DNA from: an uncultured Desulfosporosinus sp.
Lineage (GTDB): Bacteria > Bacillota > Desulfitobacteriia > Desulfitobacteriales > Desulfitobacteriaceae
Assembly: GCA_927405585.1 (NCBI GenBank)
Contig: CAKMJS010000133.1
Coordinates: 1-40,416, forward strand
Direction: 5' to 3'
DNA: 40,416 nucleotides
Made by a program: the position numbers and the translations under genes. The number at the start of each line of letters is the position of its first letter. Position 1 is the stretch's first letter. This document shows positions 16,315 to 24,124 of the stretch, piece after piece. The notes beneath the pieces were generated by a model. It saw nothing but the letters and a program-made list of their open reading frames with translations, ran no database searches and had not been told where the DNA came from.

Positions 16315-16913
16315 ATGGGGTCTTCCTCACCCTCTATATCAGCAAATACTTCTGCTAGATTTACTGTCAGATCAGCAAAAATAGACGTTTTCATTCCCTC
16401 TTCGTCGCTGTATATATTAGGGCGGCCATACTGACCTTCTTTTAAGATAAACGCAGTGATCAGTTTAGAATCAGGTTCAACGAGCCAATATTCTTTAACA
16501 CCGTGCTTCTCGTAAAGGAGAAACTTTTCCCTACGGTCTTTTCTGACGGTTGCGGGAGAGAGTACTTCGATAATCAGGTCCGGCGCACCTTTGCAGCGTC
16601 GTTTATCTAGCTTAGATTTGTCACAGACAACAAACACATCAGGTTGGACCACGGTTTGAATCTGTTCATCCGACTCTTGCCCCATAGTCAATAATACATC
16701 TAATGGCGAAATGAAGACTCGACAAGCCTTTCCTTGCATGTAATTAGCAAAAATTCTATACAAAGCTCCGACAACTTCCTGATGTCGGATAGTGGGTGCT
16801 GGTGACATAGAGTAGGGTACGCCTTCGAGGATTTCCCATCGTTCATGCTCTGACCAAGCTAGAACATCAGCATAGGTATAAATGGAGTCTGAGGAAAACG
16901 CTAGAATACTCAT
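16311..16913 (-). CDS. Uma2 family endonuclease-like protein (DUF820)
   Basis: A 200-residue Uma2-family protein with a PD-(D/E)XK-type fold. Motifs seen: EGVPYSMSPAPTIRHQ, PD at 91-92 (VVQPDVFVV), and APDLIIEVLSPATVRKDRREK with D112 and E116 as likely metal ligands, then YWLVEPDSK. Uma2 proteins are widespread, often in many copies, and their role is unclear. It is the first gene of the operon with mntA and hepT, overlapping mntA by 4 bp. Operon organisation suggests a link with the toxin-antitoxin pair, but this is inference. Confidence 0.9.
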   Translation of the reverse strand: MSILAFSSDSIYTYADVLAWSEHERWEILEGVPYSMSPAPTIRHQEVVGALYRIFANYMQGKACRVFISPLDVLLTMGQESDEQIQTVVQPDVFVVCDKSKLDKRRCKGAPDLIIEVLSPATVRKDRREKFLLYEKHGVKEYWLVEPDSKLITAFILKEGQYGRPNIYSDEEGMKTSIFADLTVNLAEVFADIEGEEDPI

Positions 16914-16942
16914 AACATCTCTCCATATGTTTATTTACTTTT

Positions 16943-16991
16943 AGTATACCATGAAAAATCTATTTTTTTCACCTGTTATAACCATATTATA
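16943..16991 (-). promoter_or_regulatory. Promoter region of the Uma2-mntA-hepT operon
   Basis: The minus strand holds two extended -10 elements, TGGTATAAT (16986-16994) and TGGTATACT (16943-16951). Between them an inverted repeat, TGAAAAA ... TTTTTCA (about 16951-16970), overlaps the likely RNA polymerase site. It could be an operator for autoregulation by the operon products. Confidence 0.5.
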
Positions 16992-17027
16992 CCATAAATC
17001 AAAGTATCAAACACTTCTGATTACGCT

Positions 17028-17327
17028 TTATATGAGATCTCTTCAAGACTTGCTCCAGGGAGCTTCCAGCCGCTCCACTAGGGTACTTAGCTTAAAAAAC
17101 AAATTCGAGAACCTGACCGACTGTTTAGCTAAACATCCTCTCCAACCCCCAAAGCCAGGGATGTTTGGCTTAACAAGGAGTGAAGCCTTAGAATGAAGCA
17201 GCCACCAAACTTAACGAAGACAAGCACCCTATACTAAGGGCTGAGCACAGGACGTGCGAAGCCGCCAACTGAGTCAAGGATGGCGAATTTGGCGGGCACC
17301 CTCAACCCCAAACCGAAGTCTGAGTCT
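17028..17327. repeat. Repeat-rich spacer with palindromic repeat, copy B
   Basis: No gene is seen. 17117-17176 holds CTGTTTAGCTAAACATCC, a ~20-bp spacer and GGGATGTTTGGCTTAAC, the clearest hairpin copy. 17252-17300 (GCCGCCAACTGAGTCAAGGA ... GCGAATTTGGCGGGC) is matched in reverse complement by modules near the right edge of the window (40331-40416). Confidence 0.7.
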
Positions 17328-17381
17328 TAGTTTGGTCTGTGAGTTCTGGCTGAGCGACTGTTAAGCTAAACATCCCTCCTC
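17328..17381. repeat. Repeat copy C (TAGTTTGGTCTGTGAGTTCT block plus half palindrome)
   Basis: 44 bp at 17328-17371 match 18764-18807 (copy D) at 42 of 44 positions and run into GTTAAGCTAAACATCCCTCC, the left half of the palindromic repeat. The two copies bracket csrA, fliW and the DUF6470 gene. Confidence 0.85.
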
Positions 17382-17384
17382 GAC

Positions 17385-17423
17385 CTAAAAAAGAAGCAAG
17401 ATGCACAGAGCACCTTACTTCTT
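17385..17423 (-). terminator. csrA terminator overlapping the csrA stop
   Basis: A 14-bp stem (AAGAAGTAAGGTGC / GCATCTTGCTTCTT, all Watson-Crick or G-T pairs) with a 5-nt loop, followed by six T residues. The 5' arm contains the csrA stop codon. It ends the flgM-to-csrA unit. Confidence 0.9.
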
Positions 17424-17648
17424 ATGTTTTAATCCTTTAAGTATATCCAACTCCGCTAAATCCATGGGAACTGCCGCTTGTTGGTTTTCGGCCACGATAG
17501 CATCGAAAATCTCACCACGGTAGATCTTAACCTCTTTGGGTGCCTCAATGGCCAGGCGGATGTTATCGCCTTTGATACTGACCACCGTCACCACAATACT
17601 GTCACCGATGACGATTCTCTCGCCAACTTTGCGGGTAAGTGCCAACAT
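17415..17648 (-). CDS. csrA: Carbon storage regulator CsrA
   Basis: A 77-residue RNA-binding translational repressor. The family signature is intact (MLALTRKVGERIVIGDSIVVTVVSIKGDNIRLAIEAPKEVKIYRGEI), with the C-terminal tail longer than in enteric CsrA, as usual in Gram-positives. AAAGGAGG precedes ATG 17648. It is cotranscribed with fliW, its protein antagonist, and its expected target is the hag leader in this window. Confidence 0.97.
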   Translation of the reverse strand: MLALTRKVGERIVIGDSIVVTVVSIKGDNIRLAIEAPKEVKIYRGEIFDAIVAENQQAAVPMDLAELDILKGLKHKK

Positions 17649-17649
17649 A

Positions 17650-18108
17650 TTACGTTCCTCCTTTAACAGCTTCTTTCGGCAAGCCGTCAGGAAACAGTTT
17701 GTGTCGGATAGAATACTCTGGCTTGTCCAGAATAACTTGCCTGCCCGTTCGATTGATTCCGTTCATAACTATAGGCGCCAACAGATTCACTGTCATATCC
17801 GCCAGTCTTTCTTTCGCATTAGCAATCAAAAATACTTGGGGCGGGTTTTCTTGCGAAAGCTCTAATTCCTTGGCTATTTCATCATCCAGATCAAATTCGT
17901 AATCCTTGAAAAAAGCAAACGGATCTACCAATACAAAGGTTAAATTGGCTTCTATTGTCGATTGCAGAAAAATGAAAGGACTTTCCTCTCCATGTAGTAT
18001 ATATGCAAAGCTCTTCTCGTCGGGAAATCCCGGAATTCCGTTTGGAAATTTAAATAATTGTTCTTCTGCTACTTCCACTTCACCGAACCTAGTTGACTCT
18101 ATTATCAT
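17650..18108 (-). CDS. fliW: Flagellar assembly factor FliW
   Basis: FliW binds CsrA and flagellin competitively: when flagellin is exported, freed FliW sequesters CsrA and lifts repression of hag. The 152-residue product shows the family sequence (TRFGEVEVAEEQLFKFPNGIPGFPDEKSFAYI ... FLQSTIEANLTFVLVDPF ... NAKERLADMTVNLLAPIVMN). The stop is one base from the csrA start. Upstream are DUF6470, flgL and flgK, the standard Firmicutes order. Confidence 0.96.
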   Translation of the reverse strand: MIIESTRFGEVEVAEEQLFKFPNGIPGFPDEKSFAYILHGEESPFIFLQSTIEANLTFVLVDPFAFFKDYEFDLDDEIAKELELSQENPPQVFLIANAKERLADMTVNLLAPIVMNGINRTGRQVILDKPEYSIRHKLFPDGLPKEAVKGGT

Positions 18109-18157
18109 AAGTATAGCCTCCTCTTTAGGAACTCATTCTCATACCTCATAGCAACTT

Positions 18158-18706
18158 TCAAATCTTGACATCCACTGTTGAGTACTGAATACTCGGGTAT
18201 TGAGTGACTCTAATATCGACTCTCCCAGGCTGATAATCACCTTCAATGGTACCAGGTTGCACAGTAAAGTTTACTTTACCGGCAGTAGGGTTAAACCGAA
18301 CCGGATTCGCCTGATAACGAATGTTTGGTGCCTCAATATGACCCAAAGTAATTCCAGGGGCTTCCGAAAAGCTATAGTTGGCAGCTATATCTGCAATAGC
18401 ATTTGAGTTACTCTCAATCCGGGCCATCTGGTTACCTTCATCAACAATTCGGGCGATAGCGTTCCTGGCGCTTTGCCTACCCAGTTCAGCATTATCCCGG
18501 GCAAAATCAGCGTTATTCTTTAGCCCTAAAGAGTAACGACAAGGCGTCTGATCAATCGTCAGGTCCCCACGAGGCTGATGAATCTCCAACGTCGCCGCCA
18601 TCGTCTCCATTTGCACCTTAGCCGGAGTTGATTGCAGATTTAGCTTAGCATTTTGAATCGAATAATCCAGACGAATCGGCTGAGTTGAAATGTTGAGTTG
18701 GATCAC
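18158..18706 (-). CDS. yviE: DUF6470 (YviE-like) flagellar-locus protein
   Basis: A ~182-residue soluble protein of the DUF6470 family, found between flgL and fliW in Bacillus and Clostridia. It shows the beta-rich N-terminal half (IQLNISTQPIRLDYSIQNAKLNLQSTPAKVQMETMAATLEIHQPRGDLTIDQT) and the helix AELGRQSARNAIARIVDEGNQMARI. GTG 18706 is preferred over GTG 18715 because AAGGGAG lies 8 bp before it. Function is unknown; a flagellar role is inferred from constant position. The symbol is by synteny with B. subtilis. Confidence 0.8.
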   Translation of the reverse strand: MIQLNISTQPIRLDYSIQNAKLNLQSTPAKVQMETMAATLEIHQPRGDLTIDQTPCRYSLGLKNNADFARDNAELGRQSARNAIARIVDEGNQMARIESNSNAIADIAANYSFSEAPGITLGHIEAPNIRYQANPVRFNPTAGKVNFTVQPGTIEGDYQPGRVDIRVTQYPSIQYSTVDVKI

Positions 18707-18763
18707 AGAAGCCACTCCCTTCGATGGAAAACCCCTTGACTGACGAGTTGAAGGCTTGAGTTC

Positions 18764-18807
18764 TAGTTTGGTCTGTGAGTTCTGGCTGACCGACTGTTAA
18801 GCAAAAC
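18764..18807. repeat. Repeat copy D
   Basis: A 44-bp block that matches 17328-17371 at 42 positions. It ends at the base before the flgL stop codon (TTA on the plus strand), so the repeat abuts the gene without entering it. Confidence 0.85.
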
Positions 18808-19695
18808 TTACCTCATAAAATCCACCAAACTCGGCTGAATAATCTTAGCCCCAACACTCAAAGCCGCCTTATAAACATTTTGTGAATTCGTAAACTCCGT
18901 AATCGTCCTCGCAATATCCACATCTTGAATACTGGAAAGGTTTGTCTGCAAATTAATTGATGTAGTATCCAATTGTTCTCGAAGGGCCGTCATCCGGTTC
19001 GTGCGCGCTCCTAAGTCCGCTCTTAAAGCAATGACATTATCAATATTTTTATCAATATTCCCTAAGGCATCATTGATACCCGTCGAGTCATTGTTCTTCA
19101 AGGCATCACTTAAGGCACTCAGTGTCGTGAATATTCCCGAAGGAATATCCGTAGAATCCCCAAACAATTTATGCCCATTGACAGAAATAGGGAGACTCAA
19201 GTTATTCCCAACTTCAAACATTACTTCCTGATTATTCCCCTGCATCGTTCCGCCCGAAGAGACTAATTTCTGATTCGTAGCGGTACCCGAGAAAATATAT
19301 TTTGAACCAATTTGAGTGTTGGCTATCATCTGCAGATGTTTTGAAAGCTCATCCACTTCAACCTCAATGTTTTTTCTATCATTCCCCGATAACGTCCCAT
19401 TGGCCCCTTGAACCGTAAGTTCCCTCACCCGTTGCAGCATCGAGGTGACATCCCCTAGAGTACTGTCTGTCGAATTCATATAGGACAAAGCCTCATCGGC
19501 ATTGTTCTTCCATTGCTCGACGTTAGAAATATTGCTCCTCAAACGCATAGCATTTTGAATCCCTGCTGGATCATCTGAAGGGCGGCTTATTCGATACCCT
19601 GAAGACAACTGATTTTGCAACTGATCCATCCTTCCCTGGGCAGTCTCAAGGTTGCGTAATAAGTTTTGACTCAGCATATTATTCGTTATCCTCAT
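18808..19695 (-). CDS. flgL: Flagellar hook-filament junction protein FlgL
   Basis: FlgL (HAP3) joins hook and filament. The 295-residue product has the flagellin-like N-terminus (MRITNNMLSQNLLRNLETAQGRMDQLQNQLSSGYRISRPSDDPAG) and C-terminus (NLSSIQDVDIARTITEFTNSQNVYKAALSVGAKIIQPSLVDFM). It follows flgK by 14 bp in the same operon. Length is normal. Confidence 0.97.
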   Translation of the reverse strand: MRITNNMLSQNLLRNLETAQGRMDQLQNQLSSGYRISRPSDDPAGIQNAMRLRSNISNVEQWKNNADEALSYMNSTDSTLGDVTSMLQRVRELTVQGANGTLSGNDRKNIEVEVDELSKHLQMIANTQIGSKYIFSGTATNQKLVSSGGTMQGNNQEVMFEVGNNLSLPISVNGHKLFGDSTDIPSGIFTTLSALSDALKNNDSTGINDALGNIDKNIDNVIALRADLGARTNRMTALREQLDTTSINLQTNLSSIQDVDIARTITEFTNSQNVYKAALSVGAKIIQPSLVDFMR

Positions 19696-19709
19696 GGATC
19701 AATCAACCC

Positions 19710-21266
19710 CTATCTCGTCATTCCCATTCTATTAACAATCGTATCCAACATATCGTCCATCATGGTGACCATCCGAGCAGCTGCCGAATAGCTTTTCTGG
19801 AACTTTACAAGATTAGCCATTTCCTCATCCAGCGATACGCCGATAGAAGACTCTCTTTGGTTCATTAAATTTGTGACTAAGATATCTTCTCCTGCTTTCA
19901 TCCGATTGGCCTGCTGCACATCGACACCGATCTGAGCAACATTTGCCCCATAAAAATCCCCAAGTGACGACGCTGATAAGGGATTTAGACCAGTTGCGCC
20001 AAATCTACCCTCCGCAATGAGACTCGTCAAGGCATTCCACCCGCTCGACAAAGAGGAGATAGCTTGGGCGATACTCCCATCTCCCTCAGTTACCAAAGAC
20101 GTACCATCCAACGGGATTGCTCCCGTCGCAATTCTATTGGCATCTTCCAAAATATCAAGGTTGATGGAAATTGTTGAGGCCGTGATCGAAGGAAGTGCCG
20201 GCGGAGTCGATGCTGGAGGGTTCGAACCATCCGTGAAAAAGTTAATACCAATAATACCCTCAGCAGTTAACCCTTGCCCTGTCTGATGCAACGCATTGAC
20301 CGCATGAGCAATTCCTTGCGCCAACGTGTCAAATTGCGCTCCAAACTTGACCAGATCCTGATCTCGCACCTGGATGTTGGCAGATAGCGATCCAAGCTTA
20401 GTACCTAATTCAATTTCCTTACTTGGATCATCACTCCAGACCACCCGGGCAAAACCTTCAGCGTTTTGTGGAGGAGGGTCCTCTAAGAAGCGTACCGTGC
20501 TGTCATTCACCAAGGTGTTGCCTGAAGTCTCATCACCGATGATCACCTTATAGTTACCCACACTGCGATCCGTAAAGTTGGGGTCCTTGGTTTCAACGAT
20601 CCTGACGCTCACTATCTTTGAAAGGTCATCCACTAAGGAGTCCCTTAGATCACGCAAATCGTTAGGGTTATCCCCAGAGACTTCTGCCCGCTTAATTTGA
20701 TCATTCAGATCCTTAATTTGTTGACCATAAATATTGATTTGGCGCACCTGTACTTTTATCGATGAATCCATATTTTCTCTCATATCACTGACCTGTTGAG
20801 CAATACTATGGAAACTGTCCGTTAACGTTTGAGCTCGCGCACGAACGACTGAGCGTGCCCCCATATTCCCTGGATTTTTTGATAGCTCACTCCATGAGCT
20901 CCAAAACTTGTTCAAGTCATTACTCAAACTATTGTCTGAAGGTTCGTTAAGCATTCCTTCTACTTTTGACAGACTATCCTGCCTTCCCGCCCAATACTGT
21001 TGCTTAGACGTCTCCCCTCGAAACTGTCGATCCACAAAGGCATCTCGAGCCCGAGAGATCGTATCTAGAGTTACCCCCGAACCTAAGCTCATATTTCCTC
21101 CACCCGTGGAGATCGTATAGGGCGTGGTTGCCGTAAAATTCCCAATCTGCCGCGTATACCCTTGAGTATTGGCATTGGAAATATTATGTCCCGTAATATT
21201 TAAAGCGGCTTGCTGGGAGGCCAGCGCTCTTCGCGAAACTTCTAAGCCAAAAAAGGTAGAACTCAT
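19710..21266 (-). CDS. flgK: Flagellar hook-associated protein FlgK
   Basis: FlgK (HAP1) is the first hook-filament junction protein. The 518-residue product has the rod/hook N-terminal motif (LEVSRRALASQQAALNITGHNISNANTQGYTRQ), the FlgK core (SLSNDLNKFWSSWSELSKNPGN) and the C-terminal motif (GVSLDEEMANLVKFQKSYSAAARMVTMMDDMLDTIVNRMG). The gene sits 6 bp downstream of flgN, its chaperone. Confidence 0.97.
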   Translation of the reverse strand: MSSTFFGLEVSRRALASQQAALNITGHNISNANTQGYTRQIGNFTATTPYTISTGGGNMSLGSGVTLDTISRARDAFVDRQFRGETSKQQYWAGRQDSLSKVEGMLNEPSDNSLSNDLNKFWSSWSELSKNPGNMGARSVVRARAQTLTDSFHSIAQQVSDMRENMDSSIKVQVRQINIYGQQIKDLNDQIKRAEVSGDNPNDLRDLRDSLVDDLSKIVSVRIVETKDPNFTDRSVGNYKVIIGDETSGNTLVNDSTVRFLEDPPPQNAEGFARVVWSDDPSKEIELGTKLGSLSANIQVRDQDLVKFGAQFDTLAQGIAHAVNALHQTGQGLTAEGIIGINFFTDGSNPPASTPPALPSITASTISINLDILEDANRIATGAIPLDGTSLVTEGDGSIAQAISSLSSGWNALTSLIAEGRFGATGLNPLSASSLGDFYGANVAQIGVDVQQANRMKAGEDILVTNLMNQRESSIGVSLDEEMANLVKFQKSYSAAARMVTMMDDMLDTIVNRMGMTR

Positions 21267-21272
21267 AGTGTG

Positions 21273-21755
21273 TTAAGCCCTCCGATCCAAGAGATGAAGT
21301 TTTCGGGTTCCTTCATTCTCTTTAACACTGGGATTCTGGTATGTATTTTTTTCCTGATGAGTCAACATGCCCACAGTAAAGTCTACAACTCTCATAGCTT
21401 GTTGCAGCAGTTGGGTGTTAATCTCATGGATCTCTTGTAATTGTCCTACAACTTGGTCGAGATCAAGGCGTACTTTCTCTAAGACAGGGAAATGCTCCGC
21501 AAGTTCTGCTAATGTCAGATCTTCCGGTACTTTTCCAAGGTCACGCCCGATATGTTCAGCCCACAAAAGACGTTCTTTCTCCAAGTGGCTTGCACCCAGC
21601 ATAAGGGGTTCTTGCCGAGCAGTGATTTGCTCGATCTCTTGGAGATCATTCTTAATGAGGGCAGTTTGTTTTTCTCGTTCCAGAACATGTAATTCCTCAT
21701 AGAGTGTGACTTGTCGCTTTAAGTTTTCATTCAAATTCTGAAGTACTTCAGACAC
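21273..21755 (-). CDS. flgN: FlgN family flagellar export chaperone
   Basis: A 160-residue, largely helical protein placed between flgM and flgK, the standard position of FlgN, which escorts FlgK and FlgL to export. The N-terminal helices (LNENLKRQVTLYEELHVLEREKQTALIKNDLQEIEQITARQEPL) match the family pattern. The start is GTG 21755 behind GAGGGGG. The assignment rests on context plus this pattern. Confidence 0.88.
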   Translation of the reverse strand: MSEVLQNLNENLKRQVTLYEELHVLEREKQTALIKNDLQEIEQITARQEPLMLGASHLEKERLLWAEHIGRDLGKVPEDLTLAELAEHFPVLEKVRLDLDQVVGQLQEIHEINTQLLQQAMRVVDFTVGMLTHQEKNTYQNPSVKENEGTRKLHLLDRRA

Positions 21756-21791
21756 GGAAGTTACCCCCTCTGAGTAAATAATCCAACTAAA

Positions 21792-22061
21792 TCATTCAGT
21801 GCCCAATAACTTATCGGCAATCTTTTGTCCATCAACCTTAAATTCTCCCCGTTCAATCTGTTCAGAAAGAGCCCGTACACGTTCCTCACGCACGGAAGGA
21901 ATCTCTTTAACTTTCTGTAGTAAAGCCTGATACACTTGTGCTTTATCCGAAACGGCTACTTTGTCTGCTTCAGAAACCAGCGTTTTCTTTTCGACTTGAC
22001 TCAAGCGATTGGATGCTTGAACGCTCCCCAGCGGAGACATGGATGTTCCGTCAATTTTCAT
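21792..22061 (-). CDS. flgM: Anti-sigma-28 factor FlgM
   Basis: FlgM holds SigD inactive until the hook is complete. The product is about 89 residues from ATG 22061, chosen because GGAG lies 8 bp before it (the frame opens at GTG 22070). It shows the family C-terminus (DKAQVYQALLQKVKEIPSVREERVRALSEQIERGEFKVDGQKIADKLL), including the sigma-binding helices. It is first in the flgM-N-K-L-DUF6470-fliW-csrA run and has a perfect SigD -10 element upstream, so it is probably under feedback control. Confidence 0.95.
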   Translation of the reverse strand: MKIDGTSMSPLGSVQASNRLSQVEKKTLVSEADKVAVSDKAQVYQALLQKVKEIPSVREERVRALSEQIERGEFKVDGQKIADKLLGTE

Positions 22062-22094
22062 TTCGCTCACTCCAGATACATATTCTTACTCTCT

Positions 22095-22121
22095 ATATCG
22101 GCGATGCCCTAGCAAAACTGA
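22095..22121 (-). promoter_or_regulatory. Sigma-28 (SigD)-like promoter of flgM
   Basis: Minus strand -10 GCCGATAT is a perfect SigD element. The -35 position 15 bp upstream reads TCAG, a weak match to TAAA. The site lies about 35-60 bp before the flgM start. Confidence 0.65.
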
Positions 22122-22241
22122 AGAAGAATTTTTCTTTTATTCTTCAATAGCCATAGTTTTCTCATAGTTTTCTTATTATTTTTGATATGATTTCCCTACT
22201 TATGTGCCCGATGAATATTTTTCTTATCAAAAACCAAAAAT

Positions 22242-22272
22242 TTGCGTTCCTTCTCTTCTTTTCCTGTATAAT
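22242..22272 (+). promoter_or_regulatory. Putative motA promoter with long leader
   Basis: TATAAT at 22267-22272 with TTGCGT about 19 bp upstream. Transcription would start near 22279, giving a ~140-nt leader to motA. The leader (22280-22421) contains an unexplained AAGGGAGG ... CCCCTT hairpin around 22349-22377. No known riboswitch was recognised. Confidence 0.5.
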
Positions 22273-22421
22273 AAGTTATAAAAAACTTAGCTCGCGACCT
22301 AACGCTTTGAGCTTAATATGTCGATATCATTATAGGAGATCTTATTAGCAAGGGAGGTACGTCGCAACCCCTTATCAGCATTTTTCTCTAATCATAAAAT
22401 TTGGGGCGCGGCAATTACAAC

Positions 22422-23237
22422 ATGGATTTATCGACTATCATAGGTATTATCGTAGGGTTCGGTTTTATTATCACTGGCTTTATTTTAGAAGGGGGAACGG
22501 TCGGTTCACTTTGGGGGGCATCCGCAGCACTGATCGTTTTCGGGGGGACTGCCGGAGCAGTTTTAATCAGTTTTCCACTCTCCGACCTCAAAAACCTTCC
22601 TAAATGGTTTAAACTTGCCTTTACTTCTCAATCCTTCGGATCCGCCGAAGCTTACGAGACACTCGTCAGATTTGCAGAAAAAGCACGGCGCGAAGGCTTA
22701 CTCAGTCTGGAACAAGAACTTGAAACCGTGACCGATCGTTTTACTCGCCAAGGCATGCAACTCGTCATTGACGGCACAGATCCAGAAATAACCCGCGAGA
22801 TCCTAGAGTCAAATATCGCCGTCCTGGAGAAACGCCATAAGGTTGGAGCCTCCGTCTTCGAAGCGGCCGGTGGTTATGGCCCCACCATGGGAATTATCGG
22901 TACGGTCATGGGCCTTGTCATGGTCTTAGGTAATCTTTCCGATCCCGAAGCGCTCTCCCATTCCATTGCTGCTGCGTTCATCGCTACTCTATATGGGGTC
23001 GGCTCTGCAAACCTTCTCTGGCTTCCCATTGCCACCAAGTTAAAAATGAAGGATAAAGCCGAAGTATCCGCCATGGAGATGGTTTTAGACGGAATCCTCT
23101 CGATTCAAGCAGGAGAAAATCCCTCGATTCTAAAAGAGAAATTGAAAACCCACGTTGGTTCTATGCTCCCCACCCAACAAAAAAATCAAGAAGGTTCAGC
23201 CGCACCCGGTAATGCTGCTGTCAATGATAGCCGATGA
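22422..23237 (+). CDS. motA: Flagellar motor stator protein MotA
   Basis: MotA is the cytoplasmic-facing stator subunit that couples ion flow to rotor torque. The frame opens at TTG 22401, but ATG 22422 gives the family start MDLSTIIGIIVGFGFIITGF. The 271-residue product has four membrane segments (about 4-22, 30-50, and two near 150-172 and 185-205), the cytoplasmic loop with charged residues, and the conserved GGYGPTMGIIGTVMGL motif. It overlaps motB by 4 bp. Confidence 0.96.
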   Translation: MDLSTIIGIIVGFGFIITGFILEGGTVGSLWGASAALIVFGGTAGAVLISFPLSDLKNLPKWFKLAFTSQSFGSAEAYETLVRFAEKARREGLLSLEQELETVTDRFTRQGMQLVIDGTDPEITREILESNIAVLEKRHKVGASVFEAAGGYGPTMGIIGTVMGLVMVLGNLSDPEALSHSIAAAFIATLYGVGSANLLWLPIATKLKMKDKAEVSAMEMVLDGILSIQAGENPSILKEKLKTHVGSMLPTQQKNQEGSAAPGNAAVNDSR

Positions 23238-24124
23238 GTAGAAAACGCGAACATGAAGCAGAAAAAGAAAATAACGAACGTTGGCTGCTCACTTACGCTG
23301 ACTTGATTACCCTACTCATGATTTTCTTTGTCGTCCTTTATTCCATGAGTAAAGTCGATGCCGAGCGATTTGCCGCTGTTGCCGAATCTCTCAATAAGGC
23401 CCTCGGCGGAGGAACACCTGCCAAAATTGAGTTAGCTACAAGCCCTGTCGGGCCGTCTCTCTTTACGACCGGGACCCCTTCCTCGCAGACCACCGTCCCA
23501 GGCAATGGCATGGATCCCAACAATACAGCCTATACCAAGCCTGACACCAGTGAAAATCCAAACGACAGTTCGGCTAATGGCGACATAGAGAAGATGAGTC
23601 TTGACGCGATCAAAGCCAAACTCGATAAGTTTGCAGCGGACAACGGTATCCAAGCGACCTTGGTCACTTCCATCGAAGAGCGCGGTCTCGTGGTCAGCAT
23701 CCAGGAAACGTTGCTCTTTGAAAGTGGCTCAGCCGTCATAACAGCCCGGGCCCGCGACATCCTTGAGAAAATCTCCACAGTCCTTGGCGTAGCACCTAAC
23801 CAAATTAAAGTAGAGGGCCATACGGATAATTTACCAATCAGTACACCTCAATTCCCCAGTAACTGGGAATTATCCGTGATTCGGTCTACCAATGTTGTGC
23901 AGATCTTACAGCGTGATGGGATCTCCCCGGATCGACTCTCTGCCACAGGGTACGGAGAATATCGGCCCATCACTTCCAACGAGACCGACGCCGGTCGAGG
24001 TAAAAATCGCCGGATCGATTTAATCATCCTTCGCACCAAATATGACTTAACTGAGGCCAGCAACCAAACTCCTATTTCCGTCCCAATTGTTCCTGTTAGT
24101 CCATTGTTAACGGTCATTCCTTAG
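23234..24124 (+). CDS. motB: Flagellar motor stator protein MotB
   Basis: MotB anchors the stator to peptidoglycan and carries the ion-binding Asp. The 296-residue product shows the plug/ion-channel segment with Asp23 (WLLTYADLITLLMIFFVVLYSMSK), a Gly/Pro/Asn-rich linker (about 55-120) and a C-terminal OmpA-like domain (VEGHTDNLPISTPQFPSNWELSVIRSTNVVQIL ... GRGKNRRIDLIIL). Ion specificity cannot be set from sequence alone. The 3' end overlaps the convergent M28 peptidase gene by 4 bp. Confidence 0.96.
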   Translation: MSRKREHEAEKENNERWLLTYADLITLLMIFFVVLYSMSKVDAERFAAVAESLNKALGGGTPAKIELATSPVGPSLFTTGTPSSQTTVPGNGMDPNNTAYTKPDTSENPNDSSANGDIEKMSLDAIKAKLDKFAADNGIQATLVTSIEERGLVVSIQETLLFESGSAVITARARDILEKISTVLGVAPNQIKVEGHTDNLPISTPQFPSNWELSVIRSTNVVQILQRDGISPDRLSATGYGEYRPITSNETDAGRGKNRRIDLIILRTKYDLTEASNQTPISVPIVPVSPLLTVIP

